Shown here: positions 43,790 to 52,638 of the stretch, piece by piece
How the letters are laid out: every line of letters starts with the position of its first letter
Position numbering within the stretch: the first letter of the stretch is position 1
Source: an uncultured Allomuricauda sp.
GTDB taxonomy: Bacteria; Bacteroidota; Bacteroidia; Flavobacteriales; Flavobacteriaceae
Length of the DNA: 64,000 nt
Direction: 5' to 3'
Assembly: GCF_947499585.1 (NCBI RefSeq)
Contig: NZ_CANMOO010000002.1
Coordinates: forward strand, 744,001 to 808,000
Position numbers and translations under genes: made by a program
Notes under the pieces: model-generated
What the model saw: the letters and a program-made list of their open reading frames with translations, nothing else
What the model was told of the DNA's origin: nothing
The model's database searches: none

Positions 43790-44629
43790 ATGAAGAATAT
43801 ATTAGTCTGGATAACAATTTTATGTTGCAGTGTTGAATGTCTTGCCCAAAAGGAGCTGTTTGAAAATAGATTCAATTTAGATTCTTGTTCTAGGTTTGGA
43901 AGCTTATGGGGCAACGAAATTAAACGATGGGAGTTTGAAATAAAATCAGAATCGGCTCTAGGCGATAATCTTTGGGAACAAATACTGCCAAAATCAACTC
44001 TTGATGACGATAAAATAATAATCAGCAGGAATGAATTGGATTACTTCCTTAAAATCGATGTTATAAAAGGTCTAGCTAAAAATCAACCAATTTCAAACCC
44101 AGCTCATTGGGAAAGTCGATTCGGAAAGCAAATTCAAACAATCAAATTTGAAAAACCGCTTCATGTTTTAACGATTAAAAATGATAAGCTCGTTAAAATG
44201 ACTTTGGATTCTCTAATAGGCCTAAGGCACCCTACCTTTTATCCACATGGGAAATATGAGATTGTCGATAAAGGAATGGCCCCAATAGTATATAGGCAAG
44301 AAAATCAGTTCGACTTGAGGTCTCCTGTACTATTTGTTACATGCAATTTCATGGAATATGTAGACCTTGAAAGAGCGAAAATAAATAGAGACACCATAAA
44401 TTTTGGGGGGAAAGATTTTCCAGGAATATTGTACAAAACCGGAATAGATTTTAATAGTGATGGTCAGGATGAAGTTTTAATGTACCATGAAGAGGTAAAA
44501 GATACTATTACTCCAGAAGGTGATGAAGATTCTGCATATATGTATTCAATTATAGCTATGTATTTTAAAAATAAATGGTACAGAACCTCATACTGGGTAG
44601 AAGGGCCAAATGGCGTTGAAGGTTTTTAG
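43790..44629 (+). CDS. Secreted hypothetical protein
   Basis: Protein of 279 aa with an N-terminal signal peptide ending near VECLAQK. The mature part has no motif that I recognise; a segment DFNSDGQDEVLMYHEE resembles the Asp-rich calcium-binding FG-GAP/VCBS style. No membrane segment follows, so the protein is periplasmic or exported. It is flanked by a 13-bp direct repeat (CGAACTTCACTTA at 43731 and 44654). Composition is typical of the genome. Confidence 0.65.
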   Translation: MKNILVWITILCCSVECLAQKELFENRFNLDSCSRFGSLWGNEIKRWEFEIKSESALGDNLWEQILPKSTLDDDKIIISRNELDYFLKIDVIKGLAKNQPISNPAHWESRFGKQIQTIKFEKPLHVLTIKNDKLVKMTLDSLIGLRHPTFYPHGKYEIVDKGMAPIVYRQENQFDLRSPVLFVTCNFMEYVDLERAKINRDTINFGGKDFPGILYKTGIDFNSDGQDEVLMYHEEVKDTITPEGDEDSAYMYSIIAMYFKNKWYRTSYWVEGPNGVEGF

Positions 44630-44734
44630 TTTTGATTTCTAACAAAAAAATCTCGAACTTCACTTATCAGTCGATATAGCTCATTAAAACGGAGCCATAT
44701 CATAATCGTTGTAGGTAATTAACAAATCATCATT

Positions 44735-46171
44735 ATGATAAAAATCTATTTCATTATTTTATCAATAAGTATAATGAGTACCTGTATTGCTCAAGAGCAT
44801 GACCAAATAGTACTAGAAATAAATGCTATTGAAAATAGCTTGATTAAGAGCATTCAAATAAAAGGAGATTCTATCCAGAAATTTAATATTCTAGAAAGAA
44901 TGGATTTTTATAAAGTTCCTGGAGTTAGTATCGCAATTGTAGAAAACGGGCAACTAAAATGGGCAAAAGGATATGGCTATGCAAATACTGAAACTGGAAC
45001 AAAAGTGGATGCAAACACACTTTTTCAAGCCGCTTCAATAAGTAAACCCCTAGCCGCTTTGGCTGCTTTAAAACTAGTTGAGAATGGCAGCTTAGAATTA
45101 AATAAAGATGTCAACCATTACTTAAAAGATTGGCAGATTCCTCAAAACAAGTTTACTGAAACTGAAAAAGTAACACTTGAAAAATTATTAACACATACCG
45201 CAGGAATGACAGTTCATGGTTTCCCCGGCTACCAACAGACGGATGAATTTCCTGAGATTATTGATGTTCTAAATGGTGACGGAAATACAGGAAAAATAGT
45301 GGTCGATACTATACCCGGAAGTATTTGGCGATATGCTGGAGGTGGTTATACGGTTATGGAAAAAGTGGTAGAAGATATTAGTGGATTATCTTTTGATACC
45401 TATATGTCTAAAAACATTCTACTTCCAATGGGAATGAAAAACAGCACCTTTCAACAACCTATAGCTAAATCGTTTCAAAACAACATTAGCGCTGCTTTCG
45501 ATGGAAACGGCGAATTGATTAAAGGTTTATGGAACAATTACCCAGAACAAGCAGCAGCAGGTTTATGGACAACCCCTTCAGATTTAGCAAAGTATTGCAT
45601 GGAAATAGTAGATATCATACAAGGTAAAAAAGAGGGTGTTCTCACCAAGGAAACTGTTGCGAAAATGCTTACCAAACATAAAAATGATTGGGGACTTGGA
45701 CCTTCTTTACAAAACGAGAAAGATTCTTTAATTTTTGGTCATGGTGGCAAAAACGCAGGCTTCACTTGTGATATGAAAGCATTTGCGTATCAGGGCAATG
45801 CTGTTATCGTTATGACAAATGCTGATAAAGGAGGTAAATTAATATCAGAAATTAAAAATGCCGTATCCAATTATTACAATTGGGGAATTAGTCAACCCAA
45901 GATTATTGAAGTGCTAAAATTATCAGATACTGATTTAAAAAAGTTTGCAGGGGCCTATGAGTCTAAACAACCAAAAATGATGAACAAAGTTATACTTAAG
46001 GAAAATCAACTTATAATAACTAACTCACCATTGGGTGCCTTAAAACTTGTACCAATAGAAACTAATAAATTCATTGATAAAGAAAATGGTATTGTTTTTA
46101 AATTCCTGGTTGGCGAAAAAGTAACTGGCTTTTTGGTAAATAACAGCTTTAAGATGGTGAAAGTAGAATAA
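44735..46171 (+). CDS. Serine hydrolase (class C beta-lactamase/PBP4-like family)
   Basis: Exported protein of 478 aa: signal peptide to about residue 19 (MSTCIAQE), then a beta-lactamase-fold domain with the nucleophile in QAASISKPLAALAA (Ser-x-x-Lys), the tyrosine motif YAGGGYTVMEKV and the third motif HGGKNAGF (His-x-Gly). A C-terminal domain of about 90 residues (from LKLSDTDLKKFAGAYES) is the lipocalin-like DUF3471-type extension. Likely a periplasmic esterase or D-amino peptidase, not a true beta-lactamase. It is bracketed by an imperfect inverted repeat, TGTAGGTArTTA. Confidence 0.9.
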   Translation: MIKIYFIILSISIMSTCIAQEHDQIVLEINAIENSLIKSIQIKGDSIQKFNILERMDFYKVPGVSIAIVENGQLKWAKGYGYANTETGTKVDANTLFQAASISKPLAALAALKLVENGSLELNKDVNHYLKDWQIPQNKFTETEKVTLEKLLTHTAGMTVHGFPGYQQTDEFPEIIDVLNGDGNTGKIVVDTIPGSIWRYAGGGYTVMEKVVEDISGLSFDTYMSKNILLPMGMKNSTFQQPIAKSFQNNISAAFDGNGELIKGLWNNYPEQAAAGLWTTPSDLAKYCMEIVDIIQGKKEGVLTKETVAKMLTKHKNDWGLGPSLQNEKDSLIFGHGGKNAGFTCDMKAFAYQGNAVIVMTNADKGGKLISEIKNAVSNYYNWGISQPKIIEVLKLSDTDLKKFAGAYESKQPKMMNKVILKENQLIITNSPLGALKLVPIETNKFIDKENGIVFKFLVGEKVTGFLVNNSFKMVKVE

Positions 46172-46400
46172 TAACTACCTACACTATATGCATAAGGGCT
46201 TTGGGCTTACCGGAAGGTTTGTGTATTTTTATTAGGCCGCAAAGTCTTTCGGATTTTGCTTAAGACAAGAAAAAAATAAATCAAAACAACGCATCAGGCA
46301 TGACAGGTAAAAAGATTTTGCTATGCGCGTGGCGGAAAGCAAACGCCTATTTGCTCGCTTACTCTTCATAACTAAACTGATAAATGGCATCTCTAAAATC
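46172..46400. other. Intergenic stretch after the serine hydrolase gene
   Basis: No gene seen. It begins with the right arm of the TGTAGGTArTTA inverted repeat and contains a small hairpin AGCAAA/TTTGCT near 46338-46356. Its text recalls the dispersed 3' tails of gene cassettes in Flavobacteria, but I cannot confirm this from one copy. Confidence 0.4.
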
Positions 46401-46437
46401 AAAAAAACCACTCAAGAAAATACTGAATGGTTTTTTA
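46401..46437 (-). terminator. Terminator of the arsenosugar operon
   Basis: On the minus strand AAAAAACCATTCAG...TTGAGTGGTTTTTT forms an imperfect stem with a terminal T-run. It lies 19 bp past the arsM stop codon, the last gene of the minus-strand operon. Confidence 0.8.
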
Positions 46438-46455
46438 TATAACTGTTACCGTTTT

Positions 46456-47424
46456 CTAACAACAACCTCCACCATCATAATGGTAGGTAGATTCACTTAT
46501 AAAAATATCGTCACGGCCAAGTGAACCAAGAGCTCCAGCAGTTTTATCGCAGACAGCCAAAGGCTGGTTCTTTAAAAGCACGTGGCCTTTGTTATCATCA
46601 AAATAATCCTCACCACCAAAATATATAGCCGCTTTACCGGTAAAAACACATGGACCGTCTTCTGGCATAGGATCTTTTATGGCTGCCACTTCAATGGATT
46701 CAATATATATGAGTTTATCCGTAGGGTAGTTTCTAGGGTCTAGGATTCGGTAAGGTTTTCTTGCTCTTATTTCAATGGTACCAAAACCAACATCGGTCAA
46801 TGCCTTTATATATTGTTCAATAGGTAAACTACCGCTTAAACAAAGAGCTCTTAATCTATCATCATTTCTGAGCATATCATTCATTTCTTGCTCACAAGTA
46901 GGGTCGCTCATGACAAGCTTTCCATGCGACTTTAAGACGCGGTACATTTCTTCAATGGCACGCTTTAGATCTTCTTCTTTAAAAATGTTGAACAGGCAGT
47001 TTTGTGCTGCAACATCAATTGAATTGTCATCGACCGGAAGGTTCAAGGCATCACCCTTTTTCAAATCAACAAATTCAGACTTGAACCAATCATTTTCTTC
47101 TTCGGCAATTTTAAAATTATCGCTGCTGGCTTGAAGCATTTCATCAACCACATCAACGCCAACAACGCCTCCTTTTTGCCGATTAAAATAGGAAAATTGC
47201 AATAACTCCATTCCTCCGCCCACGCCAACATAGAGCATTTTTGGATTGTTGGAGAGATCTCTGGCATGCACCGTACTACCACAACCGTAATTCATCTCCT
47301 GCATTATTCTAGGGATTTTAAGCCCTGGCAATTCCCAAATAGGGTTTGTGGTACAGCATAGGCCTACGTCTGGTGTCAATGCAGCTTTTTTGTATAGATC
47401 GTTGGTAGCTTGTAAGTAACTCAT
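46456..47424 (-). CDS. arsM: Arsenosugar biosynthesis arsenite methyltransferase ArsM
   Basis: SAM-dependent methyltransferase of 322 aa that methylates As(III) toward dimethylarsenic. Cysteines likely to bind arsenic: Cys23 and Cys24 in GLCCTTNPIW and Cys48 in EMNYGCGSTVHARDL. SAM motif I is YVGVGGGMELLQF, with motif IV at AAQNCLFNIF. The N-terminal sequence ELPGLKIPRIMQEMNYGCG is characteristic of the ArsM type found with ArsS, distinct from stand-alone ArsM. The C-terminus ends GGGCC (Cys321, Cys322). It is last in the operon, 68 bp after arsS. Confidence 0.92.
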   Translation of the reverse strand: MSYLQATNDLYKKAALTPDVGLCCTTNPIWELPGLKIPRIMQEMNYGCGSTVHARDLSNNPKMLYVGVGGGMELLQFSYFNRQKGGVVGVDVVDEMLQASSDNFKIAEEENDWFKSEFVDLKKGDALNLPVDDNSIDVAAQNCLFNIFKEEDLKRAIEEMYRVLKSHGKLVMSDPTCEQEMNDMLRNDDRLRALCLSGSLPIEQYIKALTDVGFGTIEIRARKPYRILDPRNYPTDKLIYIESIEVAAIKDPMPEDGPCVFTGKAAIYFGGEDYFDDNKGHVLLKNQPLAVCDKTAGALGSLGRDDIFISESTYHYDGGGCC

Positions 47425-47492
47425 ATTCTTTTTAATGTATTTTTAACTAGTGCATTTTTCATTCAATTTTTTTAAAAAAGGAATCAATGGCT

Positions 47493-48581
47493 TTAAGCCA
47501 CAGTCCCCTGACAACTACTACCCGCACCAGCCGTACAACCGTAGCAATGTTGTGAGATAATAATATTTCTGTCGTTTAACAAGTCTTCATTATAGTCTTT
47601 AATGTGTTTTACCTTGCTGGCCACCTTAAGGTCTAGCATCTGGTTAAAATCACAATCGTAGAGCCAACCATCCCAACTGATAGAAATGGTGTTGGTGCAC
47701 ATTACATTTGCTACCGCGGCCGGGTTATAGGCTTCAACCAAGGCATACATATAGTCTTCATAGTTTTCGGAAGCGACTAAGTAATCTAGAAAACGGGCAA
47801 TAGGCAAATTGGTAATGGCAAATAAGTTGTGGAACTGAATGCCAAAATCTTCATCTAGGGCTTTTTTAAAGTCTCTTTCCATCGCCATTTGGTCACCAGG
47901 TAAGTAGGCACCAGATGGGTTATAAACTAAGTCCAATCGTAAAGAGCTTCCAGGCACCCCATATCCACGCTCATTTAATTCTTGCAAGGCTTTTATCGAT
48001 TTATCAAAAACCCCATCACCTCGCTGCTTATCCGTTTTACCACGGGTATAATGCGGCATGGAAGAAATTACATGCACATTGTGCTTTTTAAAGAAGTCGG
48101 GCAAATCGTAATACTTCTTGTTTGCACGGATAATGGTAAGGTTGGAACGTACAATAAAATCTTTGATTCCAGCTTTGGCCGCTTCTTCCACAAACCATTT
48201 AAAATCTGGGTTCATCTCTGGCGCCCCACCAGTAAGATCTAGTGTGTGCGCTCCTGTGTTTTTAATGACTTCTAAGCATTGCCGCATGGTATCGCGTGTC
48301 ATAATCTCTTTGCGGTCAGGACCTGCATCCACATGGCAATGTTCACAGACCTGATTGCACATATAGCCTACGTTGATCTGCAAGATTTCCAACTTGTTGG
48401 GACGTAATGGGAAATGTCCTATTTCTGCAATCTTATCCTTAAAATAGGGAAGCTCACCATCTGCAAAAACACCACCGTTTAGGATTTCCAATTGTTTATT
48501 GATGGCTGCCAACTCATTATCCTGAGCTTTCATTGATTTTTTGGCCGCTTTTTTCATTTGAGGCAATATACTTTTTTCCAT
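47493..48581 (-). CDS. arsS: Arsenosugar biosynthesis radical SAM protein ArsS
   Basis: Radical SAM enzyme of 362 aa. In characterised homologues ArsS joins dimethylarsenic to the 5' carbon of the SAM-derived deoxyadenosyl moiety, making the arsenosugar nucleoside precursor. The [4Fe-4S] motif is CNQVCEHC (Cys75, Cys79, Cys82), followed by HVDAGPDRKEIM and LDLTGGAPEMN. The C-terminal DUF3641-type part has CYGCTAGAGSSCQ (Cys346, Cys349, Cys357), which probably binds a second cluster. It lies between the fusion gene (49 bp) and arsM (68 bp). Confidence 0.95.
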   Translation of the reverse strand: MEKSILPQMKKAAKKSMKAQDNELAAINKQLEILNGGVFADGELPYFKDKIAEIGHFPLRPNKLEILQINVGYMCNQVCEHCHVDAGPDRKEIMTRDTMRQCLEVIKNTGAHTLDLTGGAPEMNPDFKWFVEEAAKAGIKDFIVRSNLTIIRANKKYYDLPDFFKKHNVHVISSMPHYTRGKTDKQRGDGVFDKSIKALQELNERGYGVPGSSLRLDLVYNPSGAYLPGDQMAMERDFKKALDEDFGIQFHNLFAITNLPIARFLDYLVASENYEDYMYALVEAYNPAAVANVMCTNTISISWDGWLYDCDFNQMLDLKVASKVKHIKDYNEDLLNDRNIIISQHCYGCTAGAGSSCQGTVA

Positions 48582-48630
48582 ATCTCCTTAGTTTTTCGTT
48601 GTTGGTGTTACTAAAAAACCAACAACCATT

Positions 48631-49836
48631 CTACATTGATAATTTATTGTACTTGTTCATCATTTGTACTCCGTGCACTAAAGTGGCACCGCCTTCAATG
48701 GCGGCACCTACATGAACGGCTTCCATCATTTCTTCTTTGGTGATGCCTTTTTGTAAACCGTCTTTTGTATAAGCATCTATACAATAAGGACACTTAACTA
48801 CATGGGATACTGCCAAGGCAATCAAAGACTTCTCTCTTGCACTTAGTGCACCTTCTTCGAAAACCTTACCATAATAGTCAAAGAATTTTGTCCCCAGTTC
48901 TTCGCTCCATTCAGTGATTTTACCAAATTTTCTTAGGTCTTTAGGGTCGTAATATGAATCTGCCATCTTTTTAAGTGTTTTAGGTTCTTTATTTTGTATT
49001 GAATTGTTTTCAAAATGAATTGGAATGCCCTGTCCCATTTTTTCAAGTTCGGGAAGGATTTCCATATTGTCCCAAATACCGGAAGCTAATGTATCTGCAT
49101 AAGCCTCGGGCAAGTGGTTTTTGTACATTAGTTGTTGCGCGGTCTTATAATCATATTCAAAAGACCGATGAGTATATTTTAATTCACCGTTTTCAATTTC
49201 CAAAAGCATATACCATACTCGTTGGGTACCATCATTGGCCGGCATACCAATAACTCCAGGGTTTAACCAAAGCTTGTTGCCTATGGTTTGATTAAACGGC
49301 AATCCAGAATGGCCAGCAATTATTACATCAGCTTCCGTTTCTTCAAAACATCTTTCTTTTATATTGTCTTGAGTGGATTCAAAAACAAATTCCGATACAT
49401 TGGCATATGTGCCATGAACAACGGTTACTTTCTTTCCGCCATAATCAAAACTAATATGCTCCGGAAGTTGCGAAACCCATTTTAAGGATGATTCAGACAG
49501 ATGTCCTTTGGTAAAAGGAAACCACATTTTGGAAAAACTATCGCATCGACCACCAGCTTTAAAATCACATCCGCAATCTTCACTATCATTGGCCAATTGT
49601 AACTCCACATTTCCAGCAATGCTCAAGGCGCCCCACTTTTTAAAGGTTGTGATGGTTTCTTCTGGTTGGGCGCAATATCCTGTGATATCGCCCGTACAAA
49701 TACAATTTTCTGGTGCAATACCTTCTTCTTTTGCTATGGATATCAATTGTTCCAACGCTTGTAGGTTGCTGTAAACCCCACCAAAGAGTAACAGCTTCCC
49801 GCTTTTTGTGCTGATATGTTCTATTTCTTTATCCAT
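48631..49836 (-). CDS. Metallophosphoesterase-AhpD fusion protein of the arsenosugar operon
   Basis: Protein of 401 aa from the ATG at 49836 (MDKEIEHISTK); an earlier ATG would overlap the upstream gene more. Part 1 (about 14-230) is metallophosphoesterase-like: LLLFGGVYSNLQALEQ, CTGDITGY (Asp50), IAGNVE (Asn76), VVHGTY (His141), IAGHSGLP (His176). The usual first ligands D-x-H of SDIHGN are replaced by Gly and Tyr, and the His of GNHD by Val. A Cys cluster EDCGCDFKAGGRCD (Cys88, Cys90, Cys98) is inserted. Part 2 (about 300-401) is AhpD/carboxymuconolactone decarboxylase-like with redox CPYC (349-352), lacking the usual His four residues later (Tyr). In other arsenosugar clusters the two parts are, as I recall, separate genes. 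Confidence 0.85.
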   Translation of the reverse strand: MDKEIEHISTKSGKLLLFGGVYSNLQALEQLISIAKEEGIAPENCICTGDITGYCAQPEETITTFKKWGALSIAGNVELQLANDSEDCGCDFKAGGRCDSFSKMWFPFTKGHLSESSLKWVSQLPEHISFDYGGKKVTVVHGTYANVSEFVFESTQDNIKERCFEETEADVIIAGHSGLPFNQTIGNKLWLNPGVIGMPANDGTQRVWYMLLEIENGELKYTHRSFEYDYKTAQQLMYKNHLPEAYADTLASGIWDNMEILPELEKMGQGIPIHFENNSIQNKEPKTLKKMADSYYDPKDLRKFGKITEWSEELGTKFFDYYGKVFEEGALSAREKSLIALAVSHVVKCPYCIDAYTKDGLQKGITKEEMMEAVHVGAAIEGGATLVHGVQMMNKYNKLSM

Positions 49837-51161
49837 AAAGGCGTCAAATATAAGATGATACAACATAGAATGCCCCAGAAATTAACCCAGAGCAAATCTG
49901 CATACTTTCCTGTGGTAAAAATCAATGATTCCGGAAACCAGTCAAAAATCAATAAAAAGCCAAATAGCAACCCGCAGAAAACACTCAAATGAAAACTGAT
50001 TTTAGGGGGTGATTTCTTCCAGAACATGAAAATTGGAGTTAAGCCTATGACCATGGTCCCACTGATGGTGGTAGCCGAAAGAATTTCAGCATCAAGAAAA
50101 ACGGGAATTGTTCCCAAGAAGGCAATCAATACCATTGCAATTCGGCCAAAAGTTAAACTATTTCCAAGCTTTAAGTCTATAGAAAGCAATTTGGAAAATG
50201 ATGAAAAGGTAGAATCCAATGTAGACGCCGCTGAGGTTATCATGATAAAGTTGATGACCAATAGAATAACAATTCCAAAGGATTGACCTACAACAACGGC
50301 AGCCTGACCGGCAAAACCTTGATGCTGCGCATAGACACCAATAATACTAAATAAGACAATACATAATCCACCAACAATACTGGCCCAGAGAAAGCTCTTT
50401 AAGGTAATCTTTGAGGAACTTAAAAACCCCCTGTCCGTTAATACGGGATCATGAAAGGGATAACTAAAGGATTGAAGTACGGCGGCAAAAAGCAAATTGA
50501 GCCCAGTTTCAAAAGACCAGACTCCTGAGGTTACCACGGTTTCACCAGAAAACGTGCTATCAGCGGCAAAAACATTCCATAAAATCACTAGGAGCAGTAT
50601 GGTGAACAATACCATTTGAATACTATCTGTAAATATGGAACTGCTCAAGCCTCCTTTTAGGGCATAGGCCAATGTCAATACAGTAAAAACCAAAATAGAA
50701 AGGTAATATGGTGTAGAGCCCATATTTCCAAAATAGGACCCAATGACCATGGTATTGCTCCAAACCTCGTTGAACAAACGAATGGTAATCAAAATGGAAA
50801 ATACAGCTACAGCGCTTTTTCCAAACTTAGAAGTAAGAAAATGATGAATGCTTTTAAAGCCTCCAAATTTTCGCATTCTATAAATGACAATACCGGCTAC
50901 AGCAAAAGACAGATAGTATGCAGCATAAGCTGCACCACCCACTATCCCAAATTCCAAGCCTAGATTGGCAGCATTGGTAATGCTTTTTGCAAAGATCCAA
51001 GAAATGACTAAAGACCCCATAAGCACAAAGCTATTAGGGGTCTTTTTTTGATAAACAGCATTAAAAAACTGATTGGTATTTTTAGCCAAAGGAGAAATTA
51101 GGAACAGCACCAAACTAGATGCCACTACCAAACCCCATTGCCAAAAAAATGCCTCAGTCAT
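49821..51161 (-). CDS. Sodium/solute symporter (SSS family) of the arsenosugar operon
   Basis: Polytopic protein of 446 aa with about 12-13 transmembrane helices, of the LeuT-fold SSS family. Family cues: KTPNSFVLMGSLVISWIFAK (TM1 region), LAYALKGGLSSSIFTDSIQ, the position-8 Ser/Thr-rich segment MITSAASTLDSTFSSFSK that binds sodium, and SVAVFSIL. Substrate unknown; placement with SusCD and arsenic genes suggests uptake of an arsenic-related or precursor compound. It overlaps the fusion gene by 16 bp. Confidence 0.85.
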   Translation of the reverse strand: MTEAFFWQWGLVVASSLVLFLISPLAKNTNQFFNAVYQKKTPNSFVLMGSLVISWIFAKSITNAANLGLEFGIVGGAAYAAYYLSFAVAGIVIYRMRKFGGFKSIHHFLTSKFGKSAVAVFSILITIRLFNEVWSNTMVIGSYFGNMGSTPYYLSILVFTVLTLAYALKGGLSSSIFTDSIQMVLFTILLLVILWNVFAADSTFSGETVVTSGVWSFETGLNLLFAAVLQSFSYPFHDPVLTDRGFLSSSKITLKSFLWASIVGGLCIVLFSIIGVYAQHQGFAGQAAVVVGQSFGIVILLVINFIMITSAASTLDSTFSSFSKLLSIDLKLGNSLTFGRIAMVLIAFLGTIPVFLDAEILSATTISGTMVIGLTPIFMFWKKSPPKISFHLSVFCGLLFGFLLIFDWFPESLIFTTGKYADLLWVNFWGILCCIILYLTPLWIKK

Positions 51162-51177
51162 TTACTTTTCTTAACTA

Positions 51178-52638
51178 CTAATTATTGTCCCACCAAACGG
51201 GAACGTTTATACTATTTCCATCTGTTCTTGAAGCTGCATCTGCGTAGTTAACACTATTTAGTGCTTCTTCTTCTGCCGGATAAGGCATGCGAACAGGAAT
51301 GATATCATTGTTTAAACTTGCGGATAATGTTTTTAACTGTGGAAAGCCAGTTCTGCGGTACTCAATCCAACCTTCATAACCATTGATGATATTTGCAATC
51401 CATTTTTGCGTAATGATTTGTTGAATCGAAGCATCACCACCTGCACCATAAGGCGCGCTATTGGTCAAATAATCTGCAGGAAGGCCCACTTGCCAATATT
51501 CGAAGGCCTGTGTTACTCCCATTTCATAAAGCTGTTGTGCATCTGCAGTTATAAAACCGCGTTCTGCTGCTTCGGCCAATAAAAAATGGGTTTCCCAACT
51601 TGTCATAAAATTGGCATCCAATTGTCCCGTATTTTCCCTGAAAATGGTTCCTGCCAAGGAAAAATCGGATAGGATAGCAGCATTTTGGGTGGCATCAATA
51701 CCGTTGAGCAATCCATTGAATTCTCCAGAATCACTATTGCTAAAAGGTCTAAAAAGCGTTTCTATTCTTGGGTCATTAAAATCCACAAGGACCTCCTCCA
51801 TAGTTTCGGACAACACAAAATTGTTAAAATCACCAATGCGCAATCTTGCTAGACGGAAGTTATTGGGTTCTCCGTCTGTAAAATTAAAAATGGCATTTTC
51901 TGAATTCACATCTATAAAATTCCCACTCGTAAAAATCGATTGTAAATCGCTGGAAACATCTGTTTGACTTGAAATTCGCATTAAGGATTTTATCCGAAGG
52001 GAATTCGCAAAACGAATCCATCCCTCTAAATCTCCATTAAAAAGAATATCTCCTTCCAGAGAAATACTTCCAGAATAATTTTCCAAAGCAGCAATACCTT
52101 TGTTTAGGTTGTCCAAAATTCCATCATCACCAGTGTAAATAGTTTCTTGGGAATCGTAAACAGGGGTAACGGTTCCTTCCTTCCCACGAAATGCTTCAAA
52201 ATAGGGAACATCACCAAAAAGGTCTGTAAGTGCTGCTGCCATATAGGCTTTTAGAATTCGCGAAGGACCTTCGTACACGGCAAAGGTTTCGTTTTCCAAT
52301 GCCAATTGGATTACACTTTCATTATCCCTTAGGTTTTGGAAAAATATGGGCCATGGATTGCCGCCCAATTGTGGCGATTTTAAATCGTGCCGATCAAAAA
52401 GATTAAAGTCCAAAGCAGTAGTGTATTGCCCTAAAAGATTACCAGCAGTAAAGCCTTCGTAAGACATTTGCTCTCCATAATCATAAATAACCTGTCTAAG
52501 CAACAGACTTGGTTGCACGGATAAAGGCTGATTTGGATTGGTGTTTATTTCCTCAAAATCTTTGGTGCACGAGGTGACCATCACCAGAGTAAAAATCAAA
52601 GCAGTAATTATTTTGTTTGTGTTTTTCATCTTCCTCAT
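51178..52638 (-). CDS. SusD/RagB family outer-membrane lipoprotein
   Basis: Protein of 486 aa, SusD-like type 2: lipoprotein signal peptide (MVTSCTKDFEEINTNPNQP), helical TPR domain, then substrate domain. The gene begins directly at the susC stop codon (ATG at 52636-52638; a second ATG three codons later is also plausible). SusD proteins form the lid of SusC transporters. It pairs with the adjacent susC gene. Ligand unknown; unlike most SusCD pairs, there is no polysaccharide-degrading enzyme nearby. Confidence 0.9.
   Translation of the reverse strand: MRKMKNTNKIITALIFTLVMVTSCTKDFEEINTNPNQPLSVQPSLLLRQVIYDYGEQMSYEGFTAGNLLGQYTTALDFNLFDRHDLKSPQLGGNPWPIFFQNLRDNESVIQLALENETFAVYEGPSRILKAYMAAALTDLFGDVPYFEAFRGKEGTVTPVYDSQETIYTGDDGILDNLNKGIAALENYSGSISLEGDILFNGDLEGWIRFANSLRIKSLMRISSQTDVSSDLQSIFTSGNFIDVNSENAIFNFTDGEPNNFRLARLRIGDFNNFVLSETMEEVLVDFNDPRIETLFRPFSNSDSGEFNGLLNGIDATQNAAILSDFSLAGTIFRENTGQLDANFMTSWETHFLLAEAAERGFITADAQQLYEMGVTQAFEYWQVGLPADYLTNSAPYGAGGDASIQQIITQKWIANIINGYEGWIEYRRTGFPQLKTLSASLNNDIIPVRMPYPAEEEALNSVNYADAASRTDGNSINVPVWWDNN

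Noticed and set aside
46575..46590. CACGTG core at about 46580 as a further parS site
   Set aside because: The flanks read GCACGTGGCC and do not match the parS arms; it lies in arsM coding sequence.
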